Source: Falsirhodobacter sp. alg1 (GTDB lineage: Bacteria > Pseudomonadota > Alphaproteobacteria > Rhodobacterales > Rhodobacteraceae). Taken from it: a stretch of 64,000 nt of DNA. The translations under genes were made by a program, and so were the position numbers. Every line of letters starts with the position of its first letter. Within the stretch, counting starts at the first letter, position 1. The DNA is taken from the NCBI RefSeq assembly GCF_000739715.2, contig NZ_BBJC02000003.1, forward strand, positions 16,889 through 80,888. The letters run 5' to 3'. Below the pieces are notes generated by a model, which saw nothing but the letters and a program-made list of their open reading frames with translations, did no database searches and was not told the origin of the DNA. Of the stretch, positions 7,390-17,122 are shown in pieces.

Positions 7390-10300
7390 ATGCCTGAAAC
7401 GCTGCTGATATTCGCCATGCGGCACGATACCGTCATTCTGGCCGGAGCGGTTCTGATCAGCCTGTTCGCGGCGGCGTCGGGGCTGGCCCTGGGGCAAAGG
7501 GCGTGGCGTTCCAGCGGGGCAGCACAGGGGCGATGGATCATTCTGGCCGGTTGCGCCCTTGGCCTCGGGGTATGGGCCACACATTTCGTGGCGGCCCTGT
7601 CTTTCGATCCGGGGTTCCGGGTCGGATATGTCTTCTGGCCCACTGTGTGGTCCTTGGTCATCTCGATCCTCGGCACGATTCTGGCGTTCCGGCTGGGGGT
7701 ATGGCGTGCGCCGGTGGGCGGGGCCATATTCGGATTGGGCGCGGTGTCGATGCATTATGCCGGCATGGGCGCCATGATATATGATGGCAGCATCGATTGG
7801 GATTCGACACGCATTCTGGTATCCGTTGTTCTACCCACGGTTCTGGGGTCGGGCTGTTTCATGCTGGCTCGGCGGGGTAGCACGCGGCTACGGAAAATGG
7901 CCGTTCCGGGGTTGGCCGGCACGGTCTGCCTGATGCATTTCACGGCTATGTCGGCTGCGGATATGACCGCCTGTGTTGCGGTCTCCGGGCTGACGGGGGG
8001 AAGTGCGGCGGTTCTGGCGCTTGCTGTCGGGCTTGGCACGCTGTTTCTTCTGTCGCTTCCCCTGATTGCGCTGTTCTTCGTGGCCCGGGACAATCACCGC
8101 GATATTCAGGAAAAGCAGCGGCTGCGCGAATTGGCGAATGCCACCCAGGAGGGGCTTCTGACGGTTCGTGACGGCATCATCACCAATTGCAACATCGCGT
8201 TTCGCATTCTGACCGCCTTCGATACGGGCACGGTGCTGGCGGATGTGATGTCTGCCTCCACCTTGGCCATCCTGCGCAATTCCCATAGCAGGCCGGTACG
8301 TTGCGATATCACGGCGCATGACGGAACGGTCATTGCGGTTGCTGCCACATTGCGGCCCCTGTCACTGGGGCACGACATGGTCGAGGTGATTTCCCTGCGG
8401 GATCTGCGCGACGATCTGGCGGTTCAGGCCAAGGCCGAGGGTGCCGCCAAGGATGCGCTGGCGGCCGAACGCCGTTTTCGCTTTCTGGTCCAGAGCCTGA
8501 CGGATTACACGATCTACATGCTGACGCCGGACGGCCATATTGCCAACTGGAACGTAGGTGCCCAACGCAACAAGGGGTATCTGGCGGCAGAAATTGTTGG
8601 CAGGCATTTCTCCATCTTCTTTGACAGCGCAGAGGAGCGGGCGGTTCCCCCCTCGCGGATGCTTCATTGCGCCATGAGTACCGGAAAGTATGAAGGGGAG
8701 GGGTGGCAATTCCGCAAGGATGGCCACAGGTACCGGGCGCAGATCCTGCTGGAACCCATGCATGACGATGACGGCCAGCATATCGGTTTCGTCAATGTCA
8801 CGCATGACATAACGCGCAAGCGCGAGGATGCCGGAACAATTGCCCGCATCAGCCGCAACCTGCATGTCGCAACCGAAAATATGATCCAGGGGATTGCCCT
8901 GTTCGATGCCACGGGCAGGCTGGTCCTGTCGAATGCCCGACTGGTGCAGCTGCTTGGCGGTGCCGATCCCGATGGCATCTCGATCGAGGATTTCGCGCAG
9001 CGGCTGATGCGGAATGCGCATACGGGCAGTGATGCATTGCAGACGTTATATTGCCGCGGCAGGGACCGTCACGGTCCGCAATGTGACGATCAGCTGATGC
9101 TGGATCTCAAGGATGGTCGGATTTTGCTGGTGGTCCACCGCGCCATTCCCGAAGGGGGCTGGGTCTCTACGTTCGAGGATGTGACCGAGCGCACCCGCTC
9201 CGAACGGCAGATCGTGCATATGGCGCGCCATGATGTGCTGACTGGCCTGCCGAACCGGGCCAGCTTTCAGGAAAATATCGGTTGGTCACTCGACAGCCAG
9301 CGCGAAGGCGTCATCGGTATCGCCGTTCTGGGGATCGATCTGGATCGCTTTAAGGAAATCAATGACCATCTGGGCCATGCTGTCGGCGATGAAGTGCTGA
9401 CCATTCTGGCACAGCGTGTCACCTCGGCCATGGTCGGGGATGAGTTTGCCGCCCGCTTCGGCGGTGACGAATTTGCCGCCTTCAAACCCTATCGGCATCC
9501 ATCCGAGGTGCAGGAGTTTGCGGACCGCCTGATGGCCGTGATCTGCAGCCCGGTGAATATCCAACAACACAAGGTATCGGTGGGGGCCAGCATCGGCATT
9601 GCCCTTTACCCCGAAGATGGTCACACGGCGGAAAAACTGCTGAGCAATTCCGATATGGCCATGTACCGGGCAAAACGCAGCATCACGGAGAAGATCTGCT
9701 ATTATCAGGCGGATATGGACGAGGCATATCGCAGCCGCCGCCAATTGGCGCGGGATCTATGGACGGCGCTGGACCGGAACGAGATGTTCCTGCACTATCA
9801 GATCCAGAAATCGGTCAGCACCGGTGAAACGACGGGGTTCGAGGTGCTGCTGCGCTGGAACCATCCCGAACGGGGCAATGTCTCTCCGGCTGATTTCATT
9901 CCGGTGGCCGAGGAATGCGGTGCCATCCTGCCGATAGGGGAATGGGTGCTGCGCACGGCATGCCAACAGGCCGCAAGGTTCGTGCAGAAAAGCCGCATTG
10001 CCGTAAACCTGTCACCCGTGCAGCTTGGGAACCGGCATTTCGTGGCGACCCTTCAGGCCATTCTGGAAGAGACAGGGCTGGAACCCGACCGGCTGGAGCT
10101 GGAAGTGACGGAAACCAGCATCATCGCCAACAAGGAGCGTACGTTGAACATGCTGGCACAGATCAAGGCATTGGGTGTCACGATCGCAATTGATGATTTC
10201 GGAACAGGGTATTCTTCGCTGGAAACCCTGCGATCCTTTGCCTTCGACAAGATCAAGCTGGACCGCAGCTTTGTCCATGAAGTTGATACGAACCGGCAGG

Positions 10301-10500
10301 CAAAGGCGATCATCCGCGCCATTCTCGCATTGGGCCGCAGTCTGGAGGTGCCGGTTCTGGCCGAAGGTGTGGAAACCATCGAGCAGTTGCATCTGCTGCG
10401 GAACGAGGGCTGCGATCAGGCGCAGGGATATTACCTTGGCCGCCCGGGCATTCTGGAATGTGTCATGCCGGATATGGTTGACGCAGCTCGGGTTGCCTGA
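7390..10500 (+). CDS. MHYT-PAS-GGDEF-EAL membrane signalling protein
   Basis: A 1036-residue integral membrane protein with cyclic-di-GMP synthase and phosphodiesterase domains. The N-terminal roughly 230 residues form a seven-helix MHYT sensor with three motif copies (WATHFV, SMHYAGM, LMHFTAM), proposed in the family to bind a metal and sense a diatomic gas. Two PAS-like regions follow (around 350-480 and 500-590). The GGDEF motif is intact (residues 691-695, ARFGGDEFAAF), but the position of the RxxD inhibitory site reads VGDE. The EAL motif is EVL (818-820, FEVLLRW). The other phosphodiesterase residues are present: NLSPVQ, EVTETS, IDDFGTGYSSL, DKIKLDRSFV and LAEGVET. Both activities are therefore plausible. 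It is a single gene with its own leader at 7282-7389. Confidence 0.95.
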   Translation: MPETLLIFAMRHDTVILAGAVLISLFAAASGLALGQRAWRSSGAAQGRWIILAGCALGLGVWATHFVAALSFDPGFRVGYVFWPTVWSLVISILGTILAFRLGVWRAPVGGAIFGLGAVSMHYAGMGAMIYDGSIDWDSTRILVSVVLPTVLGSGCFMLARRGSTRLRKMAVPGLAGTVCLMHFTAMSAADMTACVAVSGLTGGSAAVLALAVGLGTLFLLSLPLIALFFVARDNHRDIQEKQRLRELANATQEGLLTVRDGIITNCNIAFRILTAFDTGTVLADVMSASTLAILRNSHSRPVRCDITAHDGTVIAVAATLRPLSLGHDMVEVISLRDLRDDLAVQAKAEGAAKDALAAERRFRFLVQSLTDYTIYMLTPDGHIANWNVGAQRNKGYLAAEIVGRHFSIFFDSAEERAVPPSRMLHCAMSTGKYEGEGWQFRKDGHRYRAQILLEPMHDDDGQHIGFVNVTHDITRKREDAGTIARISRNLHVATENMIQGIALFDATGRLVLSNARLVQLLGGADPDGISIEDFAQRLMRNAHTGSDALQTLYCRGRDRHGPQCDDQLMLDLKDGRILLVVHRAIPEGGWVSTFEDVTERTRSERQIVHMARHDVLTGLPNRASFQENIGWSLDSQREGVIGIAVLGIDLDRFKEINDHLGHAVGDEVLTILAQRVTSAMVGDEFAARFGGDEFAAFKPYRHPSEVQEFADRLMAVICSPVNIQQHKVSVGASIGIALYPEDGHTAEKLLSNSDMAMYRAKRSITEKICYYQADMDEAYRSRRQLARDLWTALDRNEMFLHYQIQKSVSTGETTGFEVLLRWNHPERGNVSPADFIPVAEECGAILPIGEWVLRTACQQAARFVQKSRIAVNLSPVQLGNRHFVATLQAILEETGLEPDRLELEVTETSIIANKERTLNMLAQIKALGVTIAIDDFGTGYSSLETLRSFAFDKIKLDRSFVHEVDTNRQAKAIIRAILALGRSLEVPVLAEGVETIEQLHLLRNEGCDQAQGYYLGRPGILECVMPDMVDAARVA

Positions 10501-10594
10501 TCGGCAAACCGCCGCCAGTCTTGGTTGTTTATGGATCAAACCGTTCCTAACTGACGTTGAACTGTGGATAATCTCGATTGGTGGAACCAAGGCT

Positions 10595-11083
10595 ATGAGC
10601 GTCTTCGATATTCTGATCCTTCTGGCCGTGGCCCTGATCGTCGTCTGGGCATTCCTGCGCTACACGCCTTCGGATTCGCAGGATTGGCATGTTGACCCTC
10701 TGACGGTGCGAAAGCCGCACCGCCCCAACCACCTGCTGATCAAGGAGGATGGTCCGTTTCTACCTTTGCCGCCTGACCAGATCGCGGCGCGGCTGGAAGC
10801 GGTTGCAAACCATACCCCGCGCACGGAGTTTTTTGCGGGCGAAGGATTTCATCGCACATGGATCACCCGTTCTCCGGTCATGGGGCTGCCGACATTCACC
10901 TCCATCCATCTTTTGCCGGAAAACGGGGGAACGCGGGTTTCCGTATATGCCCGGGCGCGCTATTTGCCCGGGCTTCCCGCCGCAGAGCGGGACCGGGTCG
11001 AGGCGTGGATCGATACCCTGCGGACAACCTTGCAACCTATGGAGCAGGGCGCAGCCGCTCCAATTCCGCCACACGCTCTCTGA
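10595..11083 (+). CDS. DUF1499 family membrane-anchored protein
   Basis: A 162-residue protein with an N-terminal hydrophobic helix (MSVFDILILLAVALIVVWAF) followed by a soluble domain. The block DSQDWHVDPLTVRKP and the rest of the domain match the DUF1499 family common in alphaproteobacteria, whose function is not established. The ATG at 10595 begins just before the membrane helix; the reading frame stays open upstream but without coding character. The last 47 bases overlap the end of the convergent RND permease gene, so the extreme C-terminus may be less conserved. Confidence 0.82.
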   Translation: MSVFDILILLAVALIVVWAFLRYTPSDSQDWHVDPLTVRKPHRPNHLLIKEDGPFLPLPPDQIAARLEAVANHTPRTEFFAGEGFHRTWITRSPVMGLPTFTSIHLLPENGGTRVSVYARARYLPGLPAAERDRVEAWIDTLRTTLQPMEQGAAAPIPPHAL

Positions 11084-14000
11084 GCGCGCGAAGCTCGTCA
11101 TTTCCCGCCGGCGGTTCATCACCATCCTCGTCCCGCGGCCCGATGAACCGCCCGATAAACCGTGCCATAATCCCTGACAGATCATCCATGATCAGGAAAA
11201 ATGACGGGACGATCACAAGGCTCAGCACGGTACTGACGATGATGCCGCCAATCACCGCAATCGCCATGGGGGCGCGGAATTCTCCCCCTGCGCCAATTCC
11301 AAGCGCGGATGGCAACATTCCCGCCGACATGGCGATGGAGGTCATGACAATCGGGCGGGCGCGTTTATGGCCGGCCTCCACCACGGCTGCGACGCGCTCC
11401 ATACCCTGTGCCTTCATCTCGATGGCAAAATCGATCAGCAGAATGGCGTTCTTGGTCACGATGCCCATCAGCATCAGGATACCGATCAGCACCGGCATGG
11501 ACAGCGCCTGATTGGTCAGGATCAGCGCAGCTGCCACCCCGCCAAGCGCCAAAGGCAGCGACAGCAGGATTGTGAAGGGCTGCACGGCAGACCGGAACAG
11601 CAGGATCAGGACTGCCAATACCAGCAAAAGGCCGAAAATCATGGCATTGCCAAAGCTCTGTTGCATTTCTGCCTGAACCTCGGCATCGCCCAGTTCTTCC
11701 AGCCGGACCGAGGGCGGAAGTTCGACGCTTTGTGCCACACGCTGAAAGGCTGCGGTGGCTGTTCCAAGCGCGATACCGGGTGGCAGGTTTGCCCCGATGG
11801 TCGTTCGCCGTTCCCGATCATAGCGGTCGATCATGCTGGGACCGGATGAACGGGTCACATCCGCGACCGTTGTCAGGGGCACAAGGGAGCCGGAAGCGGT
11901 TTTCACCTTCAGCGCAGCAAGGCGCGCCAGATCCTGCCGGGCACTATCGGCAAGGCGCACGCGGATCGGAATTTGCCGATCATCGAGCGAGATCTTTGCC
12001 AGTGCGGCATCCAGATCGCCCTGGGTTGCAACCCGTACGGTGCGGGCGATCGTATCAGTGGAGATGCCCAAGCGGGCGGCATCTTCGGGCCGTGGGATCA
12101 CATGGACCTCGGGGCGGGGCAGAGCGCCTTCGGACGCTACATTCGCCAGCAAAGGTTCGGCACGCAGGGCCGTTTCCAAACGGGCCGTGGCCTCGTTCAG
12201 GGCATCCTGATCTGCGGACAGCAACGAAAACTGGATATCGCGCTGCCCGCGGTCATTCAGTTTGTAAACCCGCATGTCGGGCAGGGGGGCAAGCGCACCG
12301 AAAATTTCCGTCTCGATATCCGACTGGGGACGGGTCCGTTTCGTCGGGGTCGGCAGCAGATCCCCGATCAACGGTATCCTGTGGAACAACCTCCAGAGCC
12401 GGCCCGCAAATCCGTTCGCGGGATCATCCAGCAGAACCGTGACAGAGGCCCGCCGCACCTCGAGATCCCCCGTCGGAGAGGACCCGCCCAGGGTAAAGAT
12501 CCGGTCCACCCCGTCCACGGCCATTATGCGGTTCTCTATCTCACGGGTTGCGGCATCGGTATCTTCCAACGTGCTGCCCGGCGGCAATTCCACGCTGAGC
12601 GGGATGCGGCTCACATCCTCGGCCGGAATGAAACTGCCGGGAATCCGCAGCATGAAGACCAGAGAAATTACAAGAATGACAATCGCGAACAGCATCGTCA
12701 GGTACCGCCACCGCAGCGTGACACCGACCAGACGAAGATAGCCGCGCATGATCCGGCCATCCCCCGCCTCATGTTCAACAGCGTCGCTGCTACGCATCAG
12801 ATAGGCGGCCATCATCGGCGTTATCAGCCGCGCCACCATCAGCGAAAACAGCACGGATATGGCCACCGTCAGGCCGAACTGCGAGAAATACTGCCCCGGA
12901 ATGCCGGGCATGAAGGAAACCGGAACGAATACCGCAACGATGGTCAGCGTCGTGGCGATCACTGCCAGCCCGATCTCATCCGCGGCCTCTATGGCGGCGC
13001 GATAGGGGGACTTTCTCATCCGGATATGGCGGGCAATATTTTCCACCTCCACGATCGCGTCATCTACCAGAATACCGGTGGCCAGCGTGATGGCCAGCAG
13101 GGACACAAGGTTCAACGAGAAGCCGAGCATGTCCATGACCCAGAACGTCGGTATGGCCGATAGGGGCAGCGCCACCGCTGCAATCATCGTGGCGCGCCAG
13201 TTCTTCAGAAACGCCAATACCACAAGGATGGCCAGAATGGCCCCTTCGATCAGCGTGTGCAGGGCAGTCTCGTAATTGCCGATGGTATAGCCGACCATGT
13301 CGTCGACCTTGGTGATCGCGATTTCGGGATGGGCCGCGCGCAGTTCGGCCAGCGCTTCCTGAACCGTATCGTTGACCGAGACTTCGGATGCCTTTTGCGC
13401 CCGGAAAATGGCGAAGGTCACTACAGGATTGCCCGCAAAACGGGAGAAAGAGCGGATTTCCTCATAGGTATCGGTTACCGCACCCAGTTCGGACAGGCGA
13501 ACGCGGTTGCCGTTCGGCAGGGCGATAGTCATGGCTGCCAGTCCCGCCACATCATCGGCCCCGCCAAGTGTGCGGATGGATTGCTCGGTATCGGAAAGGT
13601 CGGCCCTGCCGCCGCCAATATCGACATTGGTCGCGCCGATCTGGGTGCTGACCTCATCTGCCGTGATCCCGAGGCTGTTCAGGCGGACAGGGTCCAATGT
13701 CACCCGCACTTCGCGATTGGCCCCGCCATAACGGTCTACCTTGCCCACCCCCTGCCGGCCCTGCAGCGCACGCACGACGGTATCATCCACAAACCACGAT
13801 AGTTCTTCGATGGTCATGGAAGGGGCGGTGACGGCATAGGACAGAATGGCCTGCCCCTCCACATCAATGCGCGAGACGATGGGCGGTTCGATATCTGCGG
13901 GCAGGTCGGCCTGTATCTGGTCGATGGCATCCTTGACATCCTGCACGGCGCGGTCGGTCGGCACCTCCATCTGGAATTCCACAACGGTGGTGCTTTGGCT

Positions 14001-14258
14001 GTCATTGATCGTGGATGTGACGCGTTTGACGCCTGCGACCCCGGCCACGGCATCCTCCACCTCCTTGGTGACCTGGCTTTCCAGCTCTACCGGGGCGGCG
14101 CCCTGCTGCACGACCGATACGGAAACCAGCGGTACATCGATATTGGGAAACCGGGTGACGGGCAGGGTGGAGAATGCCTGCAGGCCCAGAACGACCAGAA
14201 GGACAAAGGCAAGGATCGGTGCAATCGGGTTGCGGATGGACCATGCGGAAAAGTTCAT
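11037..14258 (-). CDS. RND (HAE1 family) efflux permease
   Basis: A 1073-residue inner-membrane proton-driven efflux transporter of the AcrB/MdtBC kind. It shows the N-terminal helix with the NIDVPLV block, two large periplasmic loops and twelve expected membrane helices; the proton-relay pair Asp399-Asp400 lies in GILVDDAIVEVEN. Residues about 609-644 hold an unusual basic and amphipathic insertion (GFAGRLWRLFHRIPLIGD region) in the second periplasmic loop. The gene follows its membrane-fusion partner with an ATGA overlap. No outer-membrane channel gene is adjacent, so it probably shares a TolC elsewhere. The substrate cannot be told from the sequence. Confidence 0.94.
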   Translation of the reverse strand: MNFSAWSIRNPIAPILAFVLLVVLGLQAFSTLPVTRFPNIDVPLVSVSVVQQGAAPVELESQVTKEVEDAVAGVAGVKRVTSTINDSQSTTVVEFQMEVPTDRAVQDVKDAIDQIQADLPADIEPPIVSRIDVEGQAILSYAVTAPSMTIEELSWFVDDTVVRALQGRQGVGKVDRYGGANREVRVTLDPVRLNSLGITADEVSTQIGATNVDIGGGRADLSDTEQSIRTLGGADDVAGLAAMTIALPNGNRVRLSELGAVTDTYEEIRSFSRFAGNPVVTFAIFRAQKASEVSVNDTVQEALAELRAAHPEIAITKVDDMVGYTIGNYETALHTLIEGAILAILVVLAFLKNWRATMIAAVALPLSAIPTFWVMDMLGFSLNLVSLLAITLATGILVDDAIVEVENIARHIRMRKSPYRAAIEAADEIGLAVIATTLTIVAVFVPVSFMPGIPGQYFSQFGLTVAISVLFSLMVARLITPMMAAYLMRSSDAVEHEAGDGRIMRGYLRLVGVTLRWRYLTMLFAIVILVISLVFMLRIPGSFIPAEDVSRIPLSVELPPGSTLEDTDAATREIENRIMAVDGVDRIFTLGGSSPTGDLEVRRASVTVLLDDPANGFAGRLWRLFHRIPLIGDLLPTPTKRTRPQSDIETEIFGALAPLPDMRVYKLNDRGQRDIQFSLLSADQDALNEATARLETALRAEPLLANVASEGALPRPEVHVIPRPEDAARLGISTDTIARTVRVATQGDLDAALAKISLDDRQIPIRVRLADSARQDLARLAALKVKTASGSLVPLTTVADVTRSSGPSMIDRYDRERRTTIGANLPPGIALGTATAAFQRVAQSVELPPSVRLEELGDAEVQAEMQQSFGNAMIFGLLLVLAVLILLFRSAVQPFTILLSLPLALGGVAAALILTNQALSMPVLIGILMLMGIVTKNAILLIDFAIEMKAQGMERVAAVVEAGHKRARPIVMTSIAMSAGMLPSALGIGAGGEFRAPMAIAVIGGIIVSTVLSLVIVPSFFLIMDDLSGIMARFIGRFIGPRDEDGDEPPAGNDELRALRERVAELERLRPAP

Positions 14259-15391
14259 TCGGACGGTATCCGGACCGGGTTCACACGATCGCCCTCGCGC
14301 ACAAAGGCACCGGCCTTGGCAACCACCTCGTCTCCTTCGCCCAGACCGGTAAAAATCTCGATCAGGCCCGCATTGCGGATGCCGGTTTCCACATCTGTCC
14401 GATGCACCACACCATCGATCACGCGCAGCACGAAGGGGCCGTCCGCGTCGCGGCCTACGGCCGTATCGGGCAGAACCAGCGTATCGCGTTCGGCAACCAG
14501 AATATCCGCCTCGGCAAACATGCCTGTCCGCAACCGGGAGGGATCTTCGACGCGGATACGGACCCGCCCCAGCCGCGTGGTTTCATCGATCCCCGGTTCT
14601 ACCAGCCTGACCAGCCCCAGCAGCGGCACCCCCGTTACGGTCTGCATGATGGCCGACTGGCCCCGTGCCAGCGAAAGCAGATCCTCCTCTGCCACGTCGG
14701 CGCGCAGTTCCAGGGCCCCGTCGCGGATCAGTTCGAACATCGGCTCCCCGCCCGAGGCGGCAATGGACCCGCGAACGGCATTCCGCGCCACGACATCGCC
14801 AGAAACAGGGGCAGTCACCTCGGCACGGCGGATCTGCAGGTTGATGTCGTCGATCTGCGCCTCGGCCACCTTGCGCTGCGCCTCGGCTGCCGCGACGGAT
14901 TGGCGGGCGGACTGCAGGCGGGCATCGGCACTGGCGGCGGCGGCGCGGGCCTGATCCACGGCGGCCTGCGATGTGGCGCGCTGCGCTTGCAACTGGCCGG
15001 CACGCTCGGCGTTCGCCTGGGCTTCGGTCTGGGTTGCGGCGGCCTCGGCCTGTCCGGCCTGTGCCTGTGCGACCGAGGCGATGGCCGAGGCAAGCTGCGC
15101 CGTCAGCCTGCTTTTTTCCAGTTCCAGCGTCGAGGTGGAAAGACGTGCCAGAACCTGCCCCTGCACGACAGTATCCCCGACGTCGGCCTCAAGGGAATCT
15201 ATTGGTTGGCCCGTGATCAGCGGCTGCACGGCCACCCGCTCCACCGGCGCCACGAACCCCGAGGCCAGAACATGGCTGGTGATATGTTCGATGGTCGCCG
15301 GAACGACGGTAATTGCAGGCAGATTTTCATCCTGTGCAAACACGCTGCCGGGAAAGAACAGGGCTAGGCAGAGGCAGGCGCGGCGCAGCAT
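14255..15391 (-). CDS. Efflux RND transporter periplasmic adaptor (membrane-fusion) subunit
   Basis: A 378-residue periplasmic adaptor that would bridge the RND permease and an outer-membrane channel. A signal peptide ends at SVFAQ (about residue 20). The lipoyl-like half-motifs appear as VAVQPLITGQPIDSL and VTAPVSGDVV, separated by a long Ala/Gln-rich alpha-helical hairpin (about residues 90-175) with strong heptad-like character. The beta-barrel and membrane-proximal domains follow. No lipobox cysteine sits at the cleavage site, so it is likely soluble or held by the complex. Its stop overlaps the permease start by four bases, making translational coupling likely. Confidence 0.93.
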   Translation of the reverse strand: MLRRACLCLALFFPGSVFAQDENLPAITVVPATIEHITSHVLASGFVAPVERVAVQPLITGQPIDSLEADVGDTVVQGQVLARLSTSTLELEKSRLTAQLASAIASVAQAQAGQAEAAATQTEAQANAERAGQLQAQRATSQAAVDQARAAAASADARLQSARQSVAAAEAQRKVAEAQIDDINLQIRRAEVTAPVSGDVVARNAVRGSIAASGGEPMFELIRDGALELRADVAEEDLLSLARGQSAIMQTVTGVPLLGLVRLVEPGIDETTRLGRVRIRVEDPSRLRTGMFAEADILVAERDTLVLPDTAVGRDADGPFVLRVIDGVVHRTDVETGIRNAGLIEIFTGLGEGDEVVAKAGAFVREGDRVNPVRIPSE

Positions 15392-15478
15392 GGGACCTCG
15401 GTATATAGGATACCGGCATAATGTGGCGGGGCGGCGACCCTATTCAAGCGAATTGCGCCTGCGTGGCGCAGGCCGGTT

Positions 15479-15507
15479 GTGCGCCCCCCGAAACAAGGGG
15501 GGCGCAC
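15479..15507 (-). terminator. GC-rich hairpin after the oppDF gene
   Basis: GTGCGCCCCCC at 15479-15489 pairs perfectly with 15497-15507 across a seven-base loop, six bases past the stop codon of the ATPase gene. There is no T-run on either side, so it may protect the mRNA 3' end or support factor-dependent termination rather than act as a classic intrinsic terminator. Confidence 0.55.
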
Positions 15508-15513
15508 GGCAGA

Positions 15514-17121
15514 TCAGGAGGCGGTGCGGAACCGGGTCGTGGACAGGGCCGCAGCCATCAGGGCACGGGTGTAGTCTTGGCGCGGGGCGTCGAATACCGC
15601 ATCGGTGGGGCCTTGCTCCACGATTTCGCCGGCCTTCATCACGATGATATGGTCCGAAAGTGCGCGGACCACGCTCAGATCATGGCTGATGAACACATAG
15701 GACAGGCTGTGCTTGGCCTGCAGATCGCGCAGCAGCGTGACAATCTGCTTTTGCACCGAACGATCCAGCGCGCTGGTGGGTTCGTCCAGCACGATCACCC
15801 GCGGGCGCAGGATCATAGTGCGGGCAATCGCGATGCGCTGCCGCTGGCCGCCCGAAAACTCGTGCGGATAGCGGTTGCGCATGGAAGGATCGAGGCCCAC
15901 TTCGGCCAAGGCCTCATCCGCGCGTCTGGCGCGGTCCTTGCGCGACAGGGTGGGTTCGTGGATCAGCAGCCCTTCGGTGATGATCTGCCCCACCGTCATC
16001 CGGGGCGACAGACTGCCGAAGGGGTCCTGAAACACCAGCTGCAATTCGCGCCGGTACGGGCGCATCGCGTCAATCCCTTCGGGCAGCTCTTTGCCCAGCC
16101 ATGCGACGCGGCCCGTGGATTCCGTCAGCCGCAGCAGGGCGCGGCCCAGGGTGGATTTGCCCGAACCGGATTCGCCGACCACGCCGATCGTCTGGCCTTC
16201 GTGCAGGGACACCGAAATGCCCTTTACCGCGTGCAACGGCGTCGGTTTGGCCAGAAGGCCCCCGCCAAGATGGAAGGTGACGCGCACATCGTCGCCGGTC
16301 AGCAGGGCAGGCGCATCTTCGGCCGGAGGCTCCTTGCGGCCCTCTGGCTCGGCATCCAGCAACATCTGCGTATAGGGATGCTTGGGGGCTGCGAACAGCG
16401 CCTCTGCCGCACCATCCTCGACCACCTCGCCATACCGCATGACAGCCACATGGTCCGCAAAACGGCGCACGATGCCAAGGTCATGGGTGATGAACACGAT
16501 CGCCATTCCCAGCCGCTTCTGCAGATCTGCAAGGAGTTCCAGAATCTGCGCCTGAATGGTCACGTCCAGCGCCGTGGTCGGTTCATCCGCAATCAGGATG
16601 TCCGGATCATTGGCCAGCGCCATCGCGATCATCACGCGCTGACGTTGCCCGCCCGACAGCTCGTGCGGATAGCTGTTGATCCGCCGCTCGGGGTCGGGAA
16701 TGCCGACCAGGCGCAGCAACTCCAGAATGCGCGGGCGCGCAGCCCGTGCCGACAGGCCCGCATGGTAGCGCAGGGGTTCGGCCAGTTGCCGGCCGATCCG
16801 GTACAGCGGATCGAGCGAGGTCATCGGTTCCTGAAAGATCATGGTGATCTTCTTGCCGCGGATGCCGTTCAGCGCCCGCTCTCCGATGTTCAGGATCTCG
16901 CGGCCACGATAGGTCACGCTGCCGTCGGCCCGGCCGTTCGCGGCCAAAAGGCCCATCATCGCCATCGTGGTCTGGCTTTTGCCGGAACCGCTCTCGCCGA
17001 CGATGGCCAGGGTTTCACCCGACTTGAGATCGAGATTTACCCCCCGAACGGCGGAAACAGGGCCGTCCGGGGTTTCGAATGTCACGCGCAGATCGCGGAC
17101 GGATAGGATCGTCTCGGTCAT
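15514..17121 (-). CDS. Oligopeptide ABC transporter, fused double ATPase (OppD-OppF)
   Basis: A 535-residue cytoplasmic protein carrying two complete ABC ATPase domains, energising the peptide importer encoded upstream. The first half has GESGSGKSQ (Walker A), LSGGQRQRV (signature) and ILIADEPTTALD (Walker B). The second has GESGSGKST, FSGGQRQRI and VIVLDEPTSALD. Thus the OppD and OppF roles are fused, as in the YejF/GsiA type. The ATG at 17121 lies one base after the oppC stop and has GGAG upstream; the 15-residue in-frame extension overlaps oppC and is rejected. Confidence 0.94.
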   Translation of the reverse strand: MTETILSVRDLRVTFETPDGPVSAVRGVNLDLKSGETLAIVGESGSGKSQTTMAMMGLLAANGRADGSVTYRGREILNIGERALNGIRGKKITMIFQEPMTSLDPLYRIGRQLAEPLRYHAGLSARAARPRILELLRLVGIPDPERRINSYPHELSGGQRQRVMIAMALANDPDILIADEPTTALDVTIQAQILELLADLQKRLGMAIVFITHDLGIVRRFADHVAVMRYGEVVEDGAAEALFAAPKHPYTQMLLDAEPEGRKEPPAEDAPALLTGDDVRVTFHLGGGLLAKPTPLHAVKGISVSLHEGQTIGVVGESGSGKSTLGRALLRLTESTGRVAWLGKELPEGIDAMRPYRRELQLVFQDPFGSLSPRMTVGQIITEGLLIHEPTLSRKDRARRADEALAEVGLDPSMRNRYPHEFSGGQRQRIAIARTMILRPRVIVLDEPTSALDRSVQKQIVTLLRDLQAKHSLSYVFISHDLSVVRALSDHIIVMKAGEIVEQGPTDAVFDAPRQDYTRALMAAALSTTRFRTAS

Positions 17122-17122
17122 A

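Noticed and set aside
15421-17106. Long open frame on the plus strand opposite the OppDF ATPase gene
   Set aside because: Open because of the high GC and codon pattern of the real minus-strand gene, which has complete ABC motifs. The plus translation shows no domain.
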